This document shows positions 33,085 through 46,573 of a stretch of DNA of 64,000 bases, piece after piece. The number at the start of each line of letters is the position of its first letter. Positions within the stretch are counted from its first letter, which is position 1. Where the stretch lies: contig CDMY01000677.1 in assembly GCA_001179505.1 (NCBI GenBank), positions 157,159-221,158 of the forward strand, in the 5' to 3' direction. Position numbers and translations under genes: made by a program. The notes under the pieces were generated by a model. That model was given only the letters and a program-made list of their open reading frames with translations. It searched no databases and was not told the origin of the DNA. Source of the DNA: Vitrella brassicaformis. Its lineage: Eukaryota > Sar > Vitrellaceae.

Positions 33085-36000
33085 TCACAGCTGCGGCACG
33101 CTCCCCCTTCCCTCTTGGCTGCTCTGCCCATCCCCACCATCATCACCATCGTCCTTCAACTCGCAACGCAGCCACCTATGGGCGGGGCCACATACACACA
33201 CACACGGCCGACGTGTGTGTGCGCTCCTTCGCCCACATGCACACGCATACCTGATGATGATGGTCTCCTGCTGCTGGTGCAGCGTGTGGAAGATCTTGTT
33301 GGCGAACCGCCACTGGGCGTGGGTACGGCTGGATGGCAGCTGACACGATTGGCCGGAGGGGGAGAGCATGCGCTTGATCAGGAGGAGCCAGAAGTTGTCG
33401 GTCTGGTGCCGTGCATCCAGCTGCGAAAAGAAGAACTCCGCCCTGCAGCCGGCCACACACACATCCATCCACACAACACAACACAATGCACAACGGATCC
33501 ATTCGTGTGTCCACCCACCCTGATAGCAGGAATTTCCAGCTGTCCTGCATTCACGCACGCAGACAACAGACACACGCCCATCCGATGACGCACACGCACA
33601 CGCACTGCACCCCCCAGCCACTCACGAAGACGGTGCACTTGGCTTCAATGAACTTGACGGGCGCTCCCCAGGGCAGTGGCGGCATGCCTTCCCCTCCCCC
33701 TCTGGCCAGCCACGGCTTCGTCTCGCCCACAGCCGTCAGATAGCCGTCCACACACCCATTGATCGACAGACGGCAATGCTCCGAATCGGCGGGCGGCTCC
33801 TCTGCAGCCCAACACACACACGGGGAAAGGCCACGTGCACACGACACACATGCCTTGGCTGTCTGTGTGTTGATTGATGTACCGAATAGGATGAAGTCGA
33901 AGGGGAGGCCGAGCTCTTCCACGGCATTGACCCACACCAGCCGCCACGCTGCGCCGGGCTGGAAGCTCACGCGGTACGACCGCTGATCGATCTGACCACA
34001 CGCAGAGCAGACGACGGGAGATGAGATGGGGGAGAGGGGCTTGGTGGGTGGCTGTGGTGGGGCTTTCGTGTTTCGACCTGTGAGTGTGTTTGGTAGTCTG
34101 ACTGCTGCGTGAAGAACTTCGGAAAGACCTTTCTGAAGGCAAGCTCCTCACCGGCCCTATCAGGTGGTGTGACGCGACACACACAAGAGTAGCCATTCAT
34201 TCGAATGTCTGTTGGTGCACACAACACAGCCAGCCACCCTCCGTGGTACCCACCGTACCTGCCTCTCCTCTCCAGCTCGTTCTCTTCGACCCTCTCGAGC
34301 TGCCGGATGGCCGTGACGCTACTGCTGCCGGCTGCTGCCTCAAGGCCACTAGCACCCCTTCACACACACACATACGCGCCAGACACTCTCTCCTTCTCCC
34401 TGTGTGTGTGTGTGCGGGTGCGTACCTGATCCTGGCCCTATCATCAACGAGTGACGACTCCATCTGCTGCAGGAACCGATCCGTCTCCGCGTCGATCTCC
34501 ATCTCACGCACCTCGCATATGGGCACGGGCGTCGGGCGGCGAGGATGATATTGTTGCTGGTGGGCAGGCACACGATCATGACGACGGTCGCCAGCACGCA
34601 GGTGCGTCGGAGTGGTGTGGATGGGGGGCTGGGAAGGGGTGGAGGATGGGGGTGGGTACAGGTCGACCTCGATGGCCATCCTGTCTGCTGCTGCTGCTGC
34701 TGATGGTGCTGGTGCTGCTGGTGTGGGTGGGAGGGGGCGAGGGGCGAGATGGACATCTGCTTGGGAGAGGGAGATGCCCTCACTCCTGAGCAGAAAGGAC
34801 AGGTCGGCCGCATCTAACCCAATGCTGCTACGCAACCTGCACACAACCACAGACGACAAAGAAAGAAGGCGCATCACGCACCGAAGGACACATCAATCCG
34901 CCCACCCAGCCACCCAGCCACCCACCAATCGATCGCGATGCTCCTCAACGCTCCCCCAAGGTAAGCACTGATCGCCTCTCCGACATCCATCCTCTGCTGC
35001 ACATGCTCGGCTTGCTGGTTGACATACAGCACCGGCACACTCTCGCCGCCAGCAGCGATGGGCACGTATCTGGATCTGCGCGACGGCTGCACCGATGGGT
35101 GCGTGAGGGCGGCGCCCAGGGTGACCGGGGGCATCCCGTGGTTTGCGACTGTGTACTGCACCTGCACAAGCCACCAAACGAGGCATGCATCCTGCGCCTG
35201 GGGAGTGGGGGGTTGGTTCATTTGCACACCTGCAGCTGGTTGACAGGCACCTGATGAATGAATGAATGAAAGACAGGCAGGCAGGCAGGCAGGCAGAGAG
35301 GGGGCTGATTTGTGGGTGCGGGGAGTCGGCCGGGTGCATGAGATGAGTGTGCAGATCTGACCTCGGTGATCCTGTCAAGCATGAAGATGGGGTGGGTGGG
35401 CTCATCGCGCGCAAGACGGGCCATCTCCTGCACACACCCAGCCCATCACAGCCAGCCAATTGACACAGACACCAATGTGGGGTGAGGGTGGGCCTAGGTG
35501 CGGGTGTGTGCAGACAGACCAACTCACCGTGGGTCTTTTTGACCGGCAGACGGCGATGAGTGCCTGGATAACCGACGTGTGCAGCAGCCTCTGGTGCGGT
35601 TCAGAGGGGGGGCGGTGCATGGGGGCCCCAACGATGTACTCAGAGATGCGCACACATTTCTCCAGCCTCCTGACCCCCAGGTGGTGCTGCAGGAAGTGCT
35701 GCACACGCTCGTTGGGCGCGTAGGCGATCGAAATGCCCATCGAGAGCGGCAGCCGCATCCTGAGAAAGAGAGAGGGAGGGAACAGACGTGTGCTATGAAT
35801 GCATAGCCGACACCGTGCGTGTGTCTTCGCATCGTACCCTCCCTGGTCCTGGATGAATGCATGTCGGCGGTCGACAAAGGTCCGCCGAGCTGAGTCCCAC
35901 ACAAGGGCACTGCACGCCACGCACGGTGGACACAGAGAAGAGACACACACCCGTCCATCCATCCATCCATGTGTGTTCATCGTGCCGGGTGCGGTGGGTG

Positions 36001-39000
36001 CTTGCATACTTCTGGGCGAACGAAGGGTACCAGTGTGTGTCCTCCTGCCGCCTCAGGGCCAGGTCGAGGACCGTCACGGCCTGCACTATGAAGGCCTGCA
36101 TAGCGTACACACACACACACATACAGAGAGAGAGACTCGCGAGTGCACTGTGCGATGGGTGTGCACAGGGATATCCCTCCGGCTTACCTCGACGCTGGTG
36201 GATAGGCCCTGGTCGGCACTGCCGCCGTGGCTGTTGCCCTGCACCAGGTTTGGACACCCCTTCCTCCACCTGACACACACGGAAAGATGTTCACTCGTGT
36301 GCGTGTGCAGATGGTTGCGAGGCTCACAGGTGTGCGTAGTGGCACGCTTCAGGCTCCTCCGACACCAACTGCAGGCAGGCAAGCAGACAGACACGTGGAC
36401 GACACTATGCATACGACCATGGATGGACTCATGCATACGTACGTGTCGCAGCAGCGGCTTGACGGTGTCCTGGAAGGCGGGCTCGATGAGGTCGCAGAGT
36501 GTGAGCACCTCCCCTACAAAAAGCCCCATCCAGCCGTCGCGCCACACGAAACGCTCCCTGTCCACACTGATAGGCCAAAGACAGCCAGGTGTTGGTGCGT
36601 ATGGATGGATGGAGGGATGGGCGGAGGCACTGTACCTGACCCACTGGGCGTTGCGGCGGTGAGGATGTCCCTCCACCGCCATGGCCGTGTTGCTCGCGTC
36701 GTCCCTGACGGCCCGCAGCGGCAGAAAGAGCAGTTTCTCCGACCTCATCGCGCGGACGGTGCCCTCTCGTTGGTGCAGAGGCGATGCTGGACTGTCCATC
36801 AGCCGGCCCTGAGCAAACAGAGAATGGATGGATGGATGGATGGATGTGGGCTTGGGTGTCACCACTCACCATGGCGCCATAAAGGTCCACCAGCTGCCGC
36901 ATCCTCCTCTCCGTAAGTGATGTGGGCGGTGTATCGGCCGCCATGACCCGCAGCCGCTCGAGCATTGGGGTCAGCGAGAGGGCGTGATGCACACCAAACA
37001 CAGACAGGATCTGCACATACACGTGGAGAGGACAGATGCGCCCAGCATTGCAGAGAGAGGTACACTGGTTACACAGATAGACAGGCCTCACAGTGAGGCA
37101 GACCAGACCTGTGTGATGATGTGTGTGGGTGGTGACGGCGAGAAGGGAGACGCCGGCACGAGCGACACCAGAGGGGCCACCAGGGCGGGATGCAGCAGCG
37201 GAAACAGACAGTGCAGCGAAGCCGGGATCTCCGACGCACAGCTGTACACCTACCGCACACACAGACACACAGAGAGAGAGAGAGATCCGACATGCACTGC
37301 ACCCAGGCCAGGCGCCATAGCTTGCACTGCATGTACCATTGTGGGTTTGTGGAGTCGATATGTCCCGTCGATGGCCGCAGGGAGCCACTCGGTGTTCCTG
37401 GCCGCATCAATCAACGGCTGTGGCAGCTGCAGAGACCCTTGGGGTGGAGGTGGGGGCGGATAAAAGCAGGAGCTTCTCGAGCGGGAGTGATGATGGCTGG
37501 GCGGAGTGCTGTCCATTCGCCTCCCAGCACTGACCAACAGCAGCCATGCCATGCATCTCCCTCCCTGTGTTTGCTCCCTGACCGTAACTCACGTGCTGCC
37601 TTACTAGTAGTCATGATGCAGCACCACCTGCAGGAAGCAGCTGGCCCTCTCCACCCACAATTCCACCTCACCACTGCCACCGTCGCCCCCATGATGCTGC
37701 GAATGCTCCCCTTCCACATCCATCCCCAACGTACCGCCTCCCCCACCACGACGAGCTCCACCCACAGCCATCCAGCTCAGCATGCCGCTGCTACTGAGCG
37801 GCGGGCAGCATCGGATGGCCGCGTGTGTCCGGCACAGCAGCTCAACGGCCGCATCGTCGTAGCGACCATCCAGTGTAGCGAAGTGGGAGCGGTCGGATGG
37901 TGAGGGGAAGGTGAGCTCGAGTGGGGCGGTGAGGGGGCGGCAGATGGGCGTCCGGGAGAGGCCGTCGAGGGCGGGGTCGACGCGCCTTGCTGTTCCTGCT
38001 GAGTCAGTGCCTGTCCATGCCGCCACTTCTGGCGAGGCCCGTCGGTGGGCCGCCGATGGGTGGGGCCTGCAATGGTGGATCCACCACACCACACCACACC
38101 ACACCACACATGGATGGGCGTGGCGTACAGGCATCAGTCGTCATCTGGCCTTTTCTCCTACCCCCATTCTCTGGGCGTCAGTATGATGGCCTCCTCTCCG
38201 TGTGAGCGCGTTTCGACCCTCGTGAAGGCGGCCAGGACGGGCAGCTTGTGCAGGTTGGCGGGCAGGGAGTGCTCCGCTACTGACGTGAGGAAATGCGTTA
38301 TCACCAGCAGCACCCTGCAAGCATCACACACACACATATACACACACAGATGAGATGAGATGAGACGAGACGAGTGGAGCAGACTAGCCGCGTGGTTCTG
38401 TGTGTGCCTCTCACCGCTGGTTGTCGGCGTCCTTTGCAGATTGCAGGCTGAGAGCCATCTCGGCACATCCGTCGACCAGCCAGCTGACCACAAGAGAGAG
38501 AGAGAGAGTGAGAGAGATTCGTGTGTGTGGATGCGTTGCGTGCGCATGTTGTCGCCACAGCACAGATCAGCTCAATCACCTGAGGTAGTTGTCGACCGTC
38601 AATCGCTCCACGCCGAGCGTCTGGATGAGCCACTCGCGGGTCCGCACAGACAGGTGCCTCTCCGTCTCGGCAGACAAGAACACACATGACACCTGCACAC
38701 CCACACACACATATCATATGCACAGGGGCAGCCCTGGCTGCACAGAGAGGACAGGCGTACACTACCCTTTTTCTGATGAGTGGTGCGACGGATGGATCGT
38801 TGAGCTGCGACCGCTCGAAGGCCTCGCGCAGCTGGGGGTTGGGCAGACAGACGCGCACCTCCTTCTCGCCCGTATGCGCGTTCACCGGCAATGGAGGCTT
38901 CATGAACCCTGCACACCACACACGACAGCACACGACACGAACAGATGAGATGCACACTCAGCCATCCCAGCCATGTGGCTGGCCACATGGCTCTCTCGGT

Positions 39001-41621
39001 GTGGGGTGCATGGGACACTGACTGACCGACCTTCGTCCGTCTTGAGGAAGGGCACCTTTCTGAGCACCTGCCCGCCCCTCGCACCGACTACCTCCCTCAC
39101 ATACTCGTACACCTCGCCAACCTGGTCGTCGCTCAGACCCACTAAAGACGACGCAGCACCACCACCACCACCAGCACCCCCCGCCCACCCACTCGGCTGG
39201 AAGAGAGCCTCCACAGAGGCCTTCTTGACTCCAAGAGCCGCCAGCACAGCCGTTCTCTTGGCGTAATGCGGGTGCACCAGAGGGATGTGCCGGATGCAGG
39301 CGTAGAGGGGCTGTGGTGGGGGGCTGCCTGTGCCTGCCACTGGGGGCAGGGAGAGCGAGGGTGGCGTGCACAGCGAGCCTGTGTGAGAGGGGAGCAGGGG
39401 AACGGCCCGCATGTGTGTGAGGATGGTTGACGCGCAGGGGCGGAAGGATGGGTGGACTGTTTGTGGGATGGGCAGCCACGAGAGGATCCAGTCGATCATT
39501 GCGGGGGTCTCCCTGCAGACACCACACACGATGGACATCAATTAAGATGGCTGCAGTGTGTGCAGGGTGCATGTGTTGGTTACGTGAGTGTGGGCGCCGC
39601 TCTCTTGACGAAGTCGAGAAAAGTGTCGGCGACTCGGTCGAGCAGGAACCGGTTGAACCGCAGCTCGTCGTCAAAGTCAAGCGACTCACGGCTGCACCAA
39701 CACACACACGCAACAGAGATCCACACCACCTCACACACACACACACAGACGCCACGCCCACCTGGCAGTGGTGGTAAAGTCCTTCGCGTTGACGACGAAG
39801 GGCATCTTGCTGTCGACCCTTGTCGGCAGGTCGGCGAACACACTACACCCATTCCCAGACGCCGACCACTGGCCAGTGTCGCTCTCGCTCTCCCTATCTG
39901 CCGCTTCTGCTGCTGCTACTGTGGTGATGGTGGTGGGTATGGGCAGCGCGACAGTCACAGATGTCTGCTGCAGCTCTAGGCGACGCAGGGAGATGGCAGA
40001 CAGCCGCTGGGAGGACGGCACCTGCACACACACTCACACAGGCACACACACACACACACAGAGAGGGAGAGAGAGAGCCGAGGATGAAGCACAGCATAGA
40101 GAGGAAGGAGGCTCACTTCACTCACTGGCGGCTTGGGCACTGGGAATGTGCGTCGGTGTGTAATGAAGGTCTCTGTGGTGGTGTGTGTGGCGGGGGAGGG
40201 GCCGTCACGCGTCAGGTTGGCCGTGAGCGTCCGGCTGCTGTACCACACCTGCACAGCAACCCAACAGCAACAGCCATGCACACACGACACCACAGAAACC
40301 CTCTGACATGACAACTCATCCCTTTATTCGTTGTCTGTCTCACCCACCCACCCGGGCCTTCTCTTCACACACGACCTCCCGCCTCTCCACCACTCGACCG
40401 CTCCCACTGCCATCCTCAATCTCCACGCAGATGCGCCGCAGCTTGCGCAAAAACAGCAGCGTGCTCATGGGCACCTCCAACAGCGACGCCTTGACGCCAT
40501 CGATCTTCTCATGCAGCCACGCGGGGCAGTGGGTGCGCGAGGGGTCGGCCTGCGTGAGGGGCAGCCGGAAGATGGTCCATGCAGAGTGATGCTGTGCGAA
40601 CGCGGGAAGTGACGGCAGCCACCTACAGACAGACGAAACGAGAAAGATGCGTGTGTGTTGGGTTGGGCTGGCTTGTTGGGTGTGGATGTGGGTGTGGGTG
40701 TGGGTGTTGTCTGTGTGTGCACCGACCGAGGGACGATGTAGCCGAACCCAACTTCTGGGTCCACGTCCTTGGAAAAGGCGAATCGGTAGCCCCCGCTATA
40801 GACTTCTGGCGTATCGCTCAGCCGAAAGACAGACTTGAAGCCTGCAGAGCAGAGAAGGAAAGGATACAGCAGACAGACACGTTCGTGTCTGTCTGATGTC
40901 CGTTGCCTTGGTCTTGCTCACTCCCTCACCGATGCCCTTCTCTCCGATCATCTCCTCTCGCCTCTCCGACTTGGTCGACGCACCCACGTCACACAAAGCC
41001 TCTACGTCGGCACCGCTGAAGCCCACCTGACCACACAACACACGGATTACACACACACGGAGGAATCGAATCCCCTCCCTCTACGTGTCGGTTGCCACAG
41101 ATCCAATTATCCATGTGTGGACGCGCCTACACTGACTTCACTCACCTCATTGTTCATGACGTAGAGCGCCGGGCACCGTGGGTCGGTCACCAGCCGGAAT
41201 GTGAGGCTGGGGGGAGCGGAGGACGACGGGTGGCTGATGGATAGATAGACAGCCAAACGAAGGGAGGGAGGGAGGGAGAGGGACACTCAACACACGTGGG
41301 TGCAGTGCAGTGCAGTCATGGATGCGGTGCGTACTAGGTGTTGTCCTCTGCGTTCTGTATGAGTTCGAAGAGGCAGTGCGCCCGGTGTGAGTAGATCTCG
41401 TCCGCCGCCAACTTGATGGCCCGGTGCAGGCGTGAACGCTGCTCGGGATCCTGTCACGTCAGTCACGCAGCACAGCACACACACATTCATTCATTCATTC
41501 ATTCCATCATGCAATCATGGCCTTTGATTGATGTTGCTTGTGCATGTGTGACCCACCTCACCTCTGTCCTGAGCCTGTTCCTAATGGAACGGATGTGCTC
41601 CTCCTCAGAACAACGCGACAT
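33085..41621 (-). CDS. NO VEIN-like protein: HSP90/sacsin-type ATPase plus C-terminal DUF3883 domain
   Basis: Over 30 short exons from ATG 41621 (MSRCSEEEHIRSIRNRLRTE) to TGA 33085; about 1,600 residues. The N-terminal GHKL ATPase fold has all key motifs: ELIQNAEDNT with the Mg-binding Asn (about 41345), ALYVMNNEVGFSGADVEALC (about 41160-41000), GASTKSERR, GEKGIGFKSVFRLSDTPEVY (40940-40810) and FGYIVPRW. The middle is long and poorly conserved, with low-complexity inserts and blocks such as LPQPLIDAARNTEWLPAAID (about 37400). The C-terminus is the DUF3883 (NOV C-terminal, nuclease-like) domain: RAGEELAFRKVFPKFF (about 34150), RLVWVNAVEELGLPFDFILF (about 33920), VKFIEAKCTVF (about 33640) and QLDARHQTDNFWLLLIKRM (about 33390). 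This pairing is the layout of plant NO VEIN, a nuclear factor in vascular patterning. A role here is unknown; an ATP-driven chaperone-like function is plausible. Confidence 0.88.
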
Positions 41622-41749
41622 TTCACCCAACCGACCGATGCAGTCGCTCAATCAGTCAGTCACTCGGCTCATACACAACAGTCGGCTCAGTTGCCTCCTA
41701 GGGTGCTCCCTGAAACCGCTTCAAGAGGCGGGAAGCAGAGCACGGCACA
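41622..41749. promoter_or_regulatory. Compact divergent promoter region
   Basis: Only 128 bp separate the start codons of the NO VEIN-like gene (minus) and the NRF6-like gene (plus). It contains repeated CAGTC(A/G) units (about 41641-41693). Both genes must be driven from within or across this short stretch. Confidence 0.55.
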
Positions 41750-44700
41750 ATGGTGAAGCCTCCCCGCTGCACCCAATCCCTCACGAGAATGGCGACAACG
41801 GCGGGCGGAATCTTGCCCTTCCTGCTTGGTTTACTGCCGCTCACTTGGTTGGACACCGCTGCCGGGTACAGCGACTTCTTCATGGACTGTGCCAATGCCA
41901 TAGAGCTGAAGAACTTCTCCGGCCTGCCGTCCCATGACAGCTACACGTACGTTTGTTCCCACCCATGGATTGGGTGCGTGTACTGTATTGCGACGCTATT
42001 CTGTCTGTCTGTCTGTCTGTGTGCAGATCTTGCCTGGCGGCGTCGAGCCCCGGGGCGGCGACCAAGTATTGCCTCGGCGAGCTGACGGCGTTCGGGGGCG
42101 TCGCTGGTACAAGGGCAGGGCAGATGAACGAACGAATGAAGTCTGACTGGCCTGGCTGCCTGTGGATTGGATTGTTGTTTGCAGGCCTGACGGCCGGGCT
42201 CTGCCTGCCCAAGCAATGCTCGCAGGTCTGCCTGCTATGACTGACACAGGGGGGCTGGCGTATCGCATTGGATGTCTGCAGGTGTTTGTGGACGGGACGG
42301 TTCGGTGTCATTCATGTCTGTCTGTCTGTCTGTCTGTCGTGCAGGGTGACCTGGAGGAGTTCATCGAGACCACCTGCGCGGCCCCGTCGTGTGCCGACAT
42401 CATTGAGGAGTTGCAGCCCCTCTGCATGGTCGTGCAGGGGGTGCTCTGCGACCCCAAGAACAGGTAGGCAAGCCACAGCACAGGACAGGACGGCACAGGA
42501 CGGCACAATACACCATCTCTCTCAGTGAATGAACGCGAGTGTCACTCACTCACTCTGTCTGTCTGTCTGTCTGTCTGTCTATCATCAGGACTGCACCGGC
42601 GCACAACTTCCAGCTGTCTTGCCTCGAATCCACCACACCAGACTCCAAAAAAGGTCCACACACACACACACGAATGTTCTACCTTTATATCGGCTGGTGG
42701 GCATGGCGTACAGGTCAGATGCTGGAGTCCACTTTGGCGTGTGGCGGGATCGATGCGCAGCGGACGGTCGACAGCGGGCTGGTCAACGACCTGGGCAACT
42801 GGGACGGATGCCACAAGGTAAGGTGCGGTGGGATGGTGCATGTGGGCCTGGCGTGGTGTGGCGTGGTGTGTGTCAGTCAAGTGGGCGTGCAGTGCAGTGC
42901 AGTGCATGTGGGCATCTATCTCATCTATCTTGTGCTTGTCTTGTCAGCTTCCTGGCGCCCACTACTGCTTTGCCGGGTACAACCCCATCTTCATCTCCTC
43001 AGGGCAGGTAGGGTACACAACACACAACACACCCCACACCCCACACTCACACACCTGTGTTGTGTTCTCCCTGCAGTGTGTGGCGGACACGTGCACGGCG
43101 GGCAAGTACGAGAGCATGGCGGCCTTCGCCTGCGAAGTGGACAACTGCCTCGCCATCACAAACCTCATCCAACCTCAATACTGCCTCTTCTGGTCCGCCG
43201 GCACGGCACACGCACACAGAATCCCCCATGGTTTCGTTGACAGACGCATGTCTGTGTGTGTGTGTGTGTGCGTGCGTGCAGGAAGACCATCCTGTGCCAC
43301 CAAGCCCCGCCCCCCAGCCCCTTCATCGCCGCTCACCGTTGGCAAGGCCGGCTGGGCAGCCCCAACGACCTTCCCATCCCGCCAGAGGTCTCGCTCGACG
43401 TTACCTGCGACTACACACCTCCGAAAATCGGGGCCGGTCAGTCAGCCCGCACGGCATCCATCCATCCATCCATCCATCCGTGTGTGCGCACGTGTGTGTG
43501 CGTATGTGTGTGTGCAGGGACCTATGTGATGATAGGCATCTCAGCGGTGATCACGTTGCTGATCATAGCGGCCACCGGGCTGTCGATACACTTGAAGCAG
43601 CGACAGCAGAGAGAGGGCGGTGGAGGCGGGGGCGAAGCGAATGCCGACGTCAGACTGCAGACCATCAACGTCGAAGAGGCCGGCAAAGACGTGGCAAGAC
43701 GGTTCGTGCCATGACAGACACACACAGACACACACAGAGACACCGAGAGAGATGTGAACACTCATGTGTGGCGGTGCTGTATTGTGGCATGGGGTGGGCG
43801 GCAGGGACGAGCCGCGTGTGCCGTCACTAGGCGAGAAGATGCTGCTGGCCTTCTCCCTGACGGACAACTGGGCGCACCTTGCTGAGACACACACTGTGAG
43901 ACGACCAGGGAGGGGTCCACACCAGACACGGTGCGGATGGACCACATGTGGTGTGCTTGCTGTATGCAGCACACGGGCGACATCACCTGTTTGAACGGGC
44001 TGCGGGCCATCTCGATCTGTTGGGTGCTGCTGGGCCACGTCATGCTGCTCATTGCGGGCGGCATACCACTCAAAGACTTCGCGGTCGGTACCTACCGTAC
44101 CGTACGACACACAGACTTGCACACACACCTACACACGTGTGGATGTGGGTATGTGTGATGTCGTGCAGGAGACCCTCAAAGTCGGTACGTGCCTTCACAA
44201 GGCGCACAGCACAGCACAGAACGGCACTCTCTTTCCTGCCCACACCTGTGTGTGTGTGTGCGTCTTTGGGCGGCAGTTGGCCGTTTCTCCTTCCAGCTTG
44301 TCGTCGGCGCCTTCTACTCCGTCGACACGTTTTTCTTCCTCTCGGGGTTCCTCACCGCGTACGTCGCCGTCAAACACGCCGCCAAAAGGGGCGGCAAGAT
44401 CAACATCGCCCTGGCCATTGTACACAGGTGCCTACAGAGACACCGATGGATGGATGGATGGACACACACAAGTGGGAGGCCGTGGGGTGTGTGTGTGTGT
44501 GTGTGTGTAGGTGGATCCGTTTGTCGGTGCTTTATGCGTTTGTCATTGGGGTGTGGGAGTTCGTGACGCCCTTCTTCGGTGACGGGCCGCGGTGGCCGCT
44601 CTTCGTGACCGACCTGCACGCCTCATTTCTCACGGTGGGTGGGTGAGTGAGTGGGTGGCTGGATGGAGGTCTCATCCTTGTGTGTGTCGTGTGCGTGCAG

Positions 44701-46573
44701 GGTGGCAAGGAGAGCGCTTGCAAGCAATATTGGTGGGGATGGGGCAGGGGACAGCACGTCATTAGACGCTTGCTGATGTGTGTGTGTGTGTGTGTGTGTG
44801 TTAATGTGTGCAGGTGGGCGAACCTTCTCTACATCAACAACTTCATTCCCAAGAAGTTCGGCGAAATATGTCTGCCGTGGACATGGTAGGTACGGTCATC
44901 ACTCCCCAGCCCCGCTATGCACCTCTACCTCTCTCTTTCGGTGTGTCCGTCTCTATGTCTGTGTGGCCAGGTACCTGGCCAACGACTTTCAGTTCTTCGT
45001 TGTGGGCATCATTGTCCTCGCCATCTACTGCGGGTACTCATCCGCAGACACACAACGGGCAGGCCCAAACAGGTCTGTCTGGCTGTTGGCTGTCTGTCTG
45101 TCTCCCTGGGTGCGTCAGGTACTCCAAGAAGATCGGGTGGTACCTCATCGGTCTGCTTCTCTTGACGTGCTGGATCGTCACCGGTGAGTCAGTGAATGGA
45201 TGGATGCGCTATCTCACACACACTGTTCACACAGCACATCAATCCATACGCAGTGCGGTACAGCACGTGTGTGTGTATGTGTCTGTCTGCAGGCACTCTG
45301 GACGTCGTCCGGGACTGGCAGGTGGCAGTGCTGCCCATCCTCTTTGAGGCCGACCAGCACCAGTTCTATGAGCTATACGAGAAGCCATGGTGCAGAATCG
45401 CACCATACCTCATTGGAATGGTACCCCTCCCCCCTCCCTCCCTCCCCCCAAGAACACCAACACACAAAGCCGTTGGGTGCCTCGTGTGTGTGTTTATTTG
45501 GTCAGATTGGCGGTCTGCTGATCCTGGAGCACCGTGAGGCGGTGCGTGAGCGGCTTGTGGGGCTGACCAGGTATGGCCGGCTGGTGTGCCATGCCCTGGC
45601 CGCCGGGCTGATGCTCTTCGTCGTCTTCATACAGGTACATGTTGCACACACGCACACACACACCCCCACACACACACAGAGAGAGAGAGAGACGTGTGTG
45701 GGGCATTGTGTGCAGTATGAGGCCAACAAGAGCACGGCCGAGCCGTGGTCTCCCACAGCGACCTTCTTCTACAACGCCTTCTCACGGTGGGTGCGTACCT
45801 TCCCACACAATCCCACACACCACAGATGGACCTCCAGAGACACCCATGGATGTGTGCGTGCGTGTGTGTGTGTGTGTGTGTTCTCCACCCTGCAGGTCTG
45901 TGTGGGCGGTGGGGCTGTGGTGGATCGTGGTGTGTTGCGCCACGGACATGGCTCCCTGGACCAACAAGATTCTGTCGCTGCCGGTGTTTCTGCCCTTCGC
46001 GCGGCTGACGTATGCCTTTTACCTGATCCACCTGCCCATCATCGCCATCTGGCTCTTCACCAGGAGAGACGTCGACTACTATTACGACGGTCGGTATGCA
46101 GGCAGGCAGGCAGCCCGCATCCATCCATCATGTTGGCAAGCTCATGGCTTTGTGTGTGTGTGTGTGTGTGTGTGTTGTCCACCAAACAGGTTTGGTGGCT
46201 GTATACTACCCGGCCTTCTTGGTGCTGGGTTTCAGCGTGGCCACCTTCTTCTACCTCTTCGTGGAGGCCCCCTTCATGAACCTCGACAAGCTCCTGCTCG
46301 CCAACCTCATGAGAGCCTCCGACGAAGGTGCCAGAATCGCCAAACGTATGCAGACCCCACAACCCACCACACAACACAACACAACACCACATCCACCGGT
46401 GGATGTGATGTGTATCAGGCAAAGATGAGAGTGGCGGGCAGGCGAGCTCCGCTGAGAGCTTGATGGACTCCTCCGGCGCCACGCCCCCCGGCCGGCGGGC
46501 CATGAGGCACAACGGAGAGCCACATAGCACAAAGACAGACGAGCGCCCGACGGCTGCGCTGCTCAGCGCATGA
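41750..46573 (+). CDS. NRF6-like membrane acyltransferase (acyltransferase-3 family)
   Basis: About 20 exons, ATG 41750 to TGA 46571-46573. A signal segment (TAGGILPFLLGLLPLTW) leads the lumenal Cys-rich NRF domain: YSDFFMDCANAIELKNFSGL, KYCLGELTAFGG, LTAGLCLPKQCSQ, then LPGAHYCFAGYNPIF. After one transmembrane span (VMIGISAVITLLIIAATGL, about 43530) comes the acyltransferase-3 core: LNGLRAISICWVLLGHVMLL (about 44000) with the catalytic-type His, VVGAFYSVDTFFFLSGFLTA (about 44300), YLANDFQFFVVGIIVLAIYC (about 44980), RLTYAFYLIHLPIIAIWLF (about 46010) and a last span near 46220 ending FVEAPF. This is the order of nematode nose-resistant-to-fluoxetine (NRF-6) proteins, thought to acylate or move lipids and small molecules across membranes. 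The tail is Ser-rich and cytosolic. Substrate unknown. Introns are full of TG runs. Confidence 0.9.

Noticed and set aside
43930-44160. Bacterial-style contamination suspected from the acyltransferase-3 match
   Set aside because: The domain is split by many local-style introns and joined to the eukaryotic NRF domain, so it is a resident nuclear gene.
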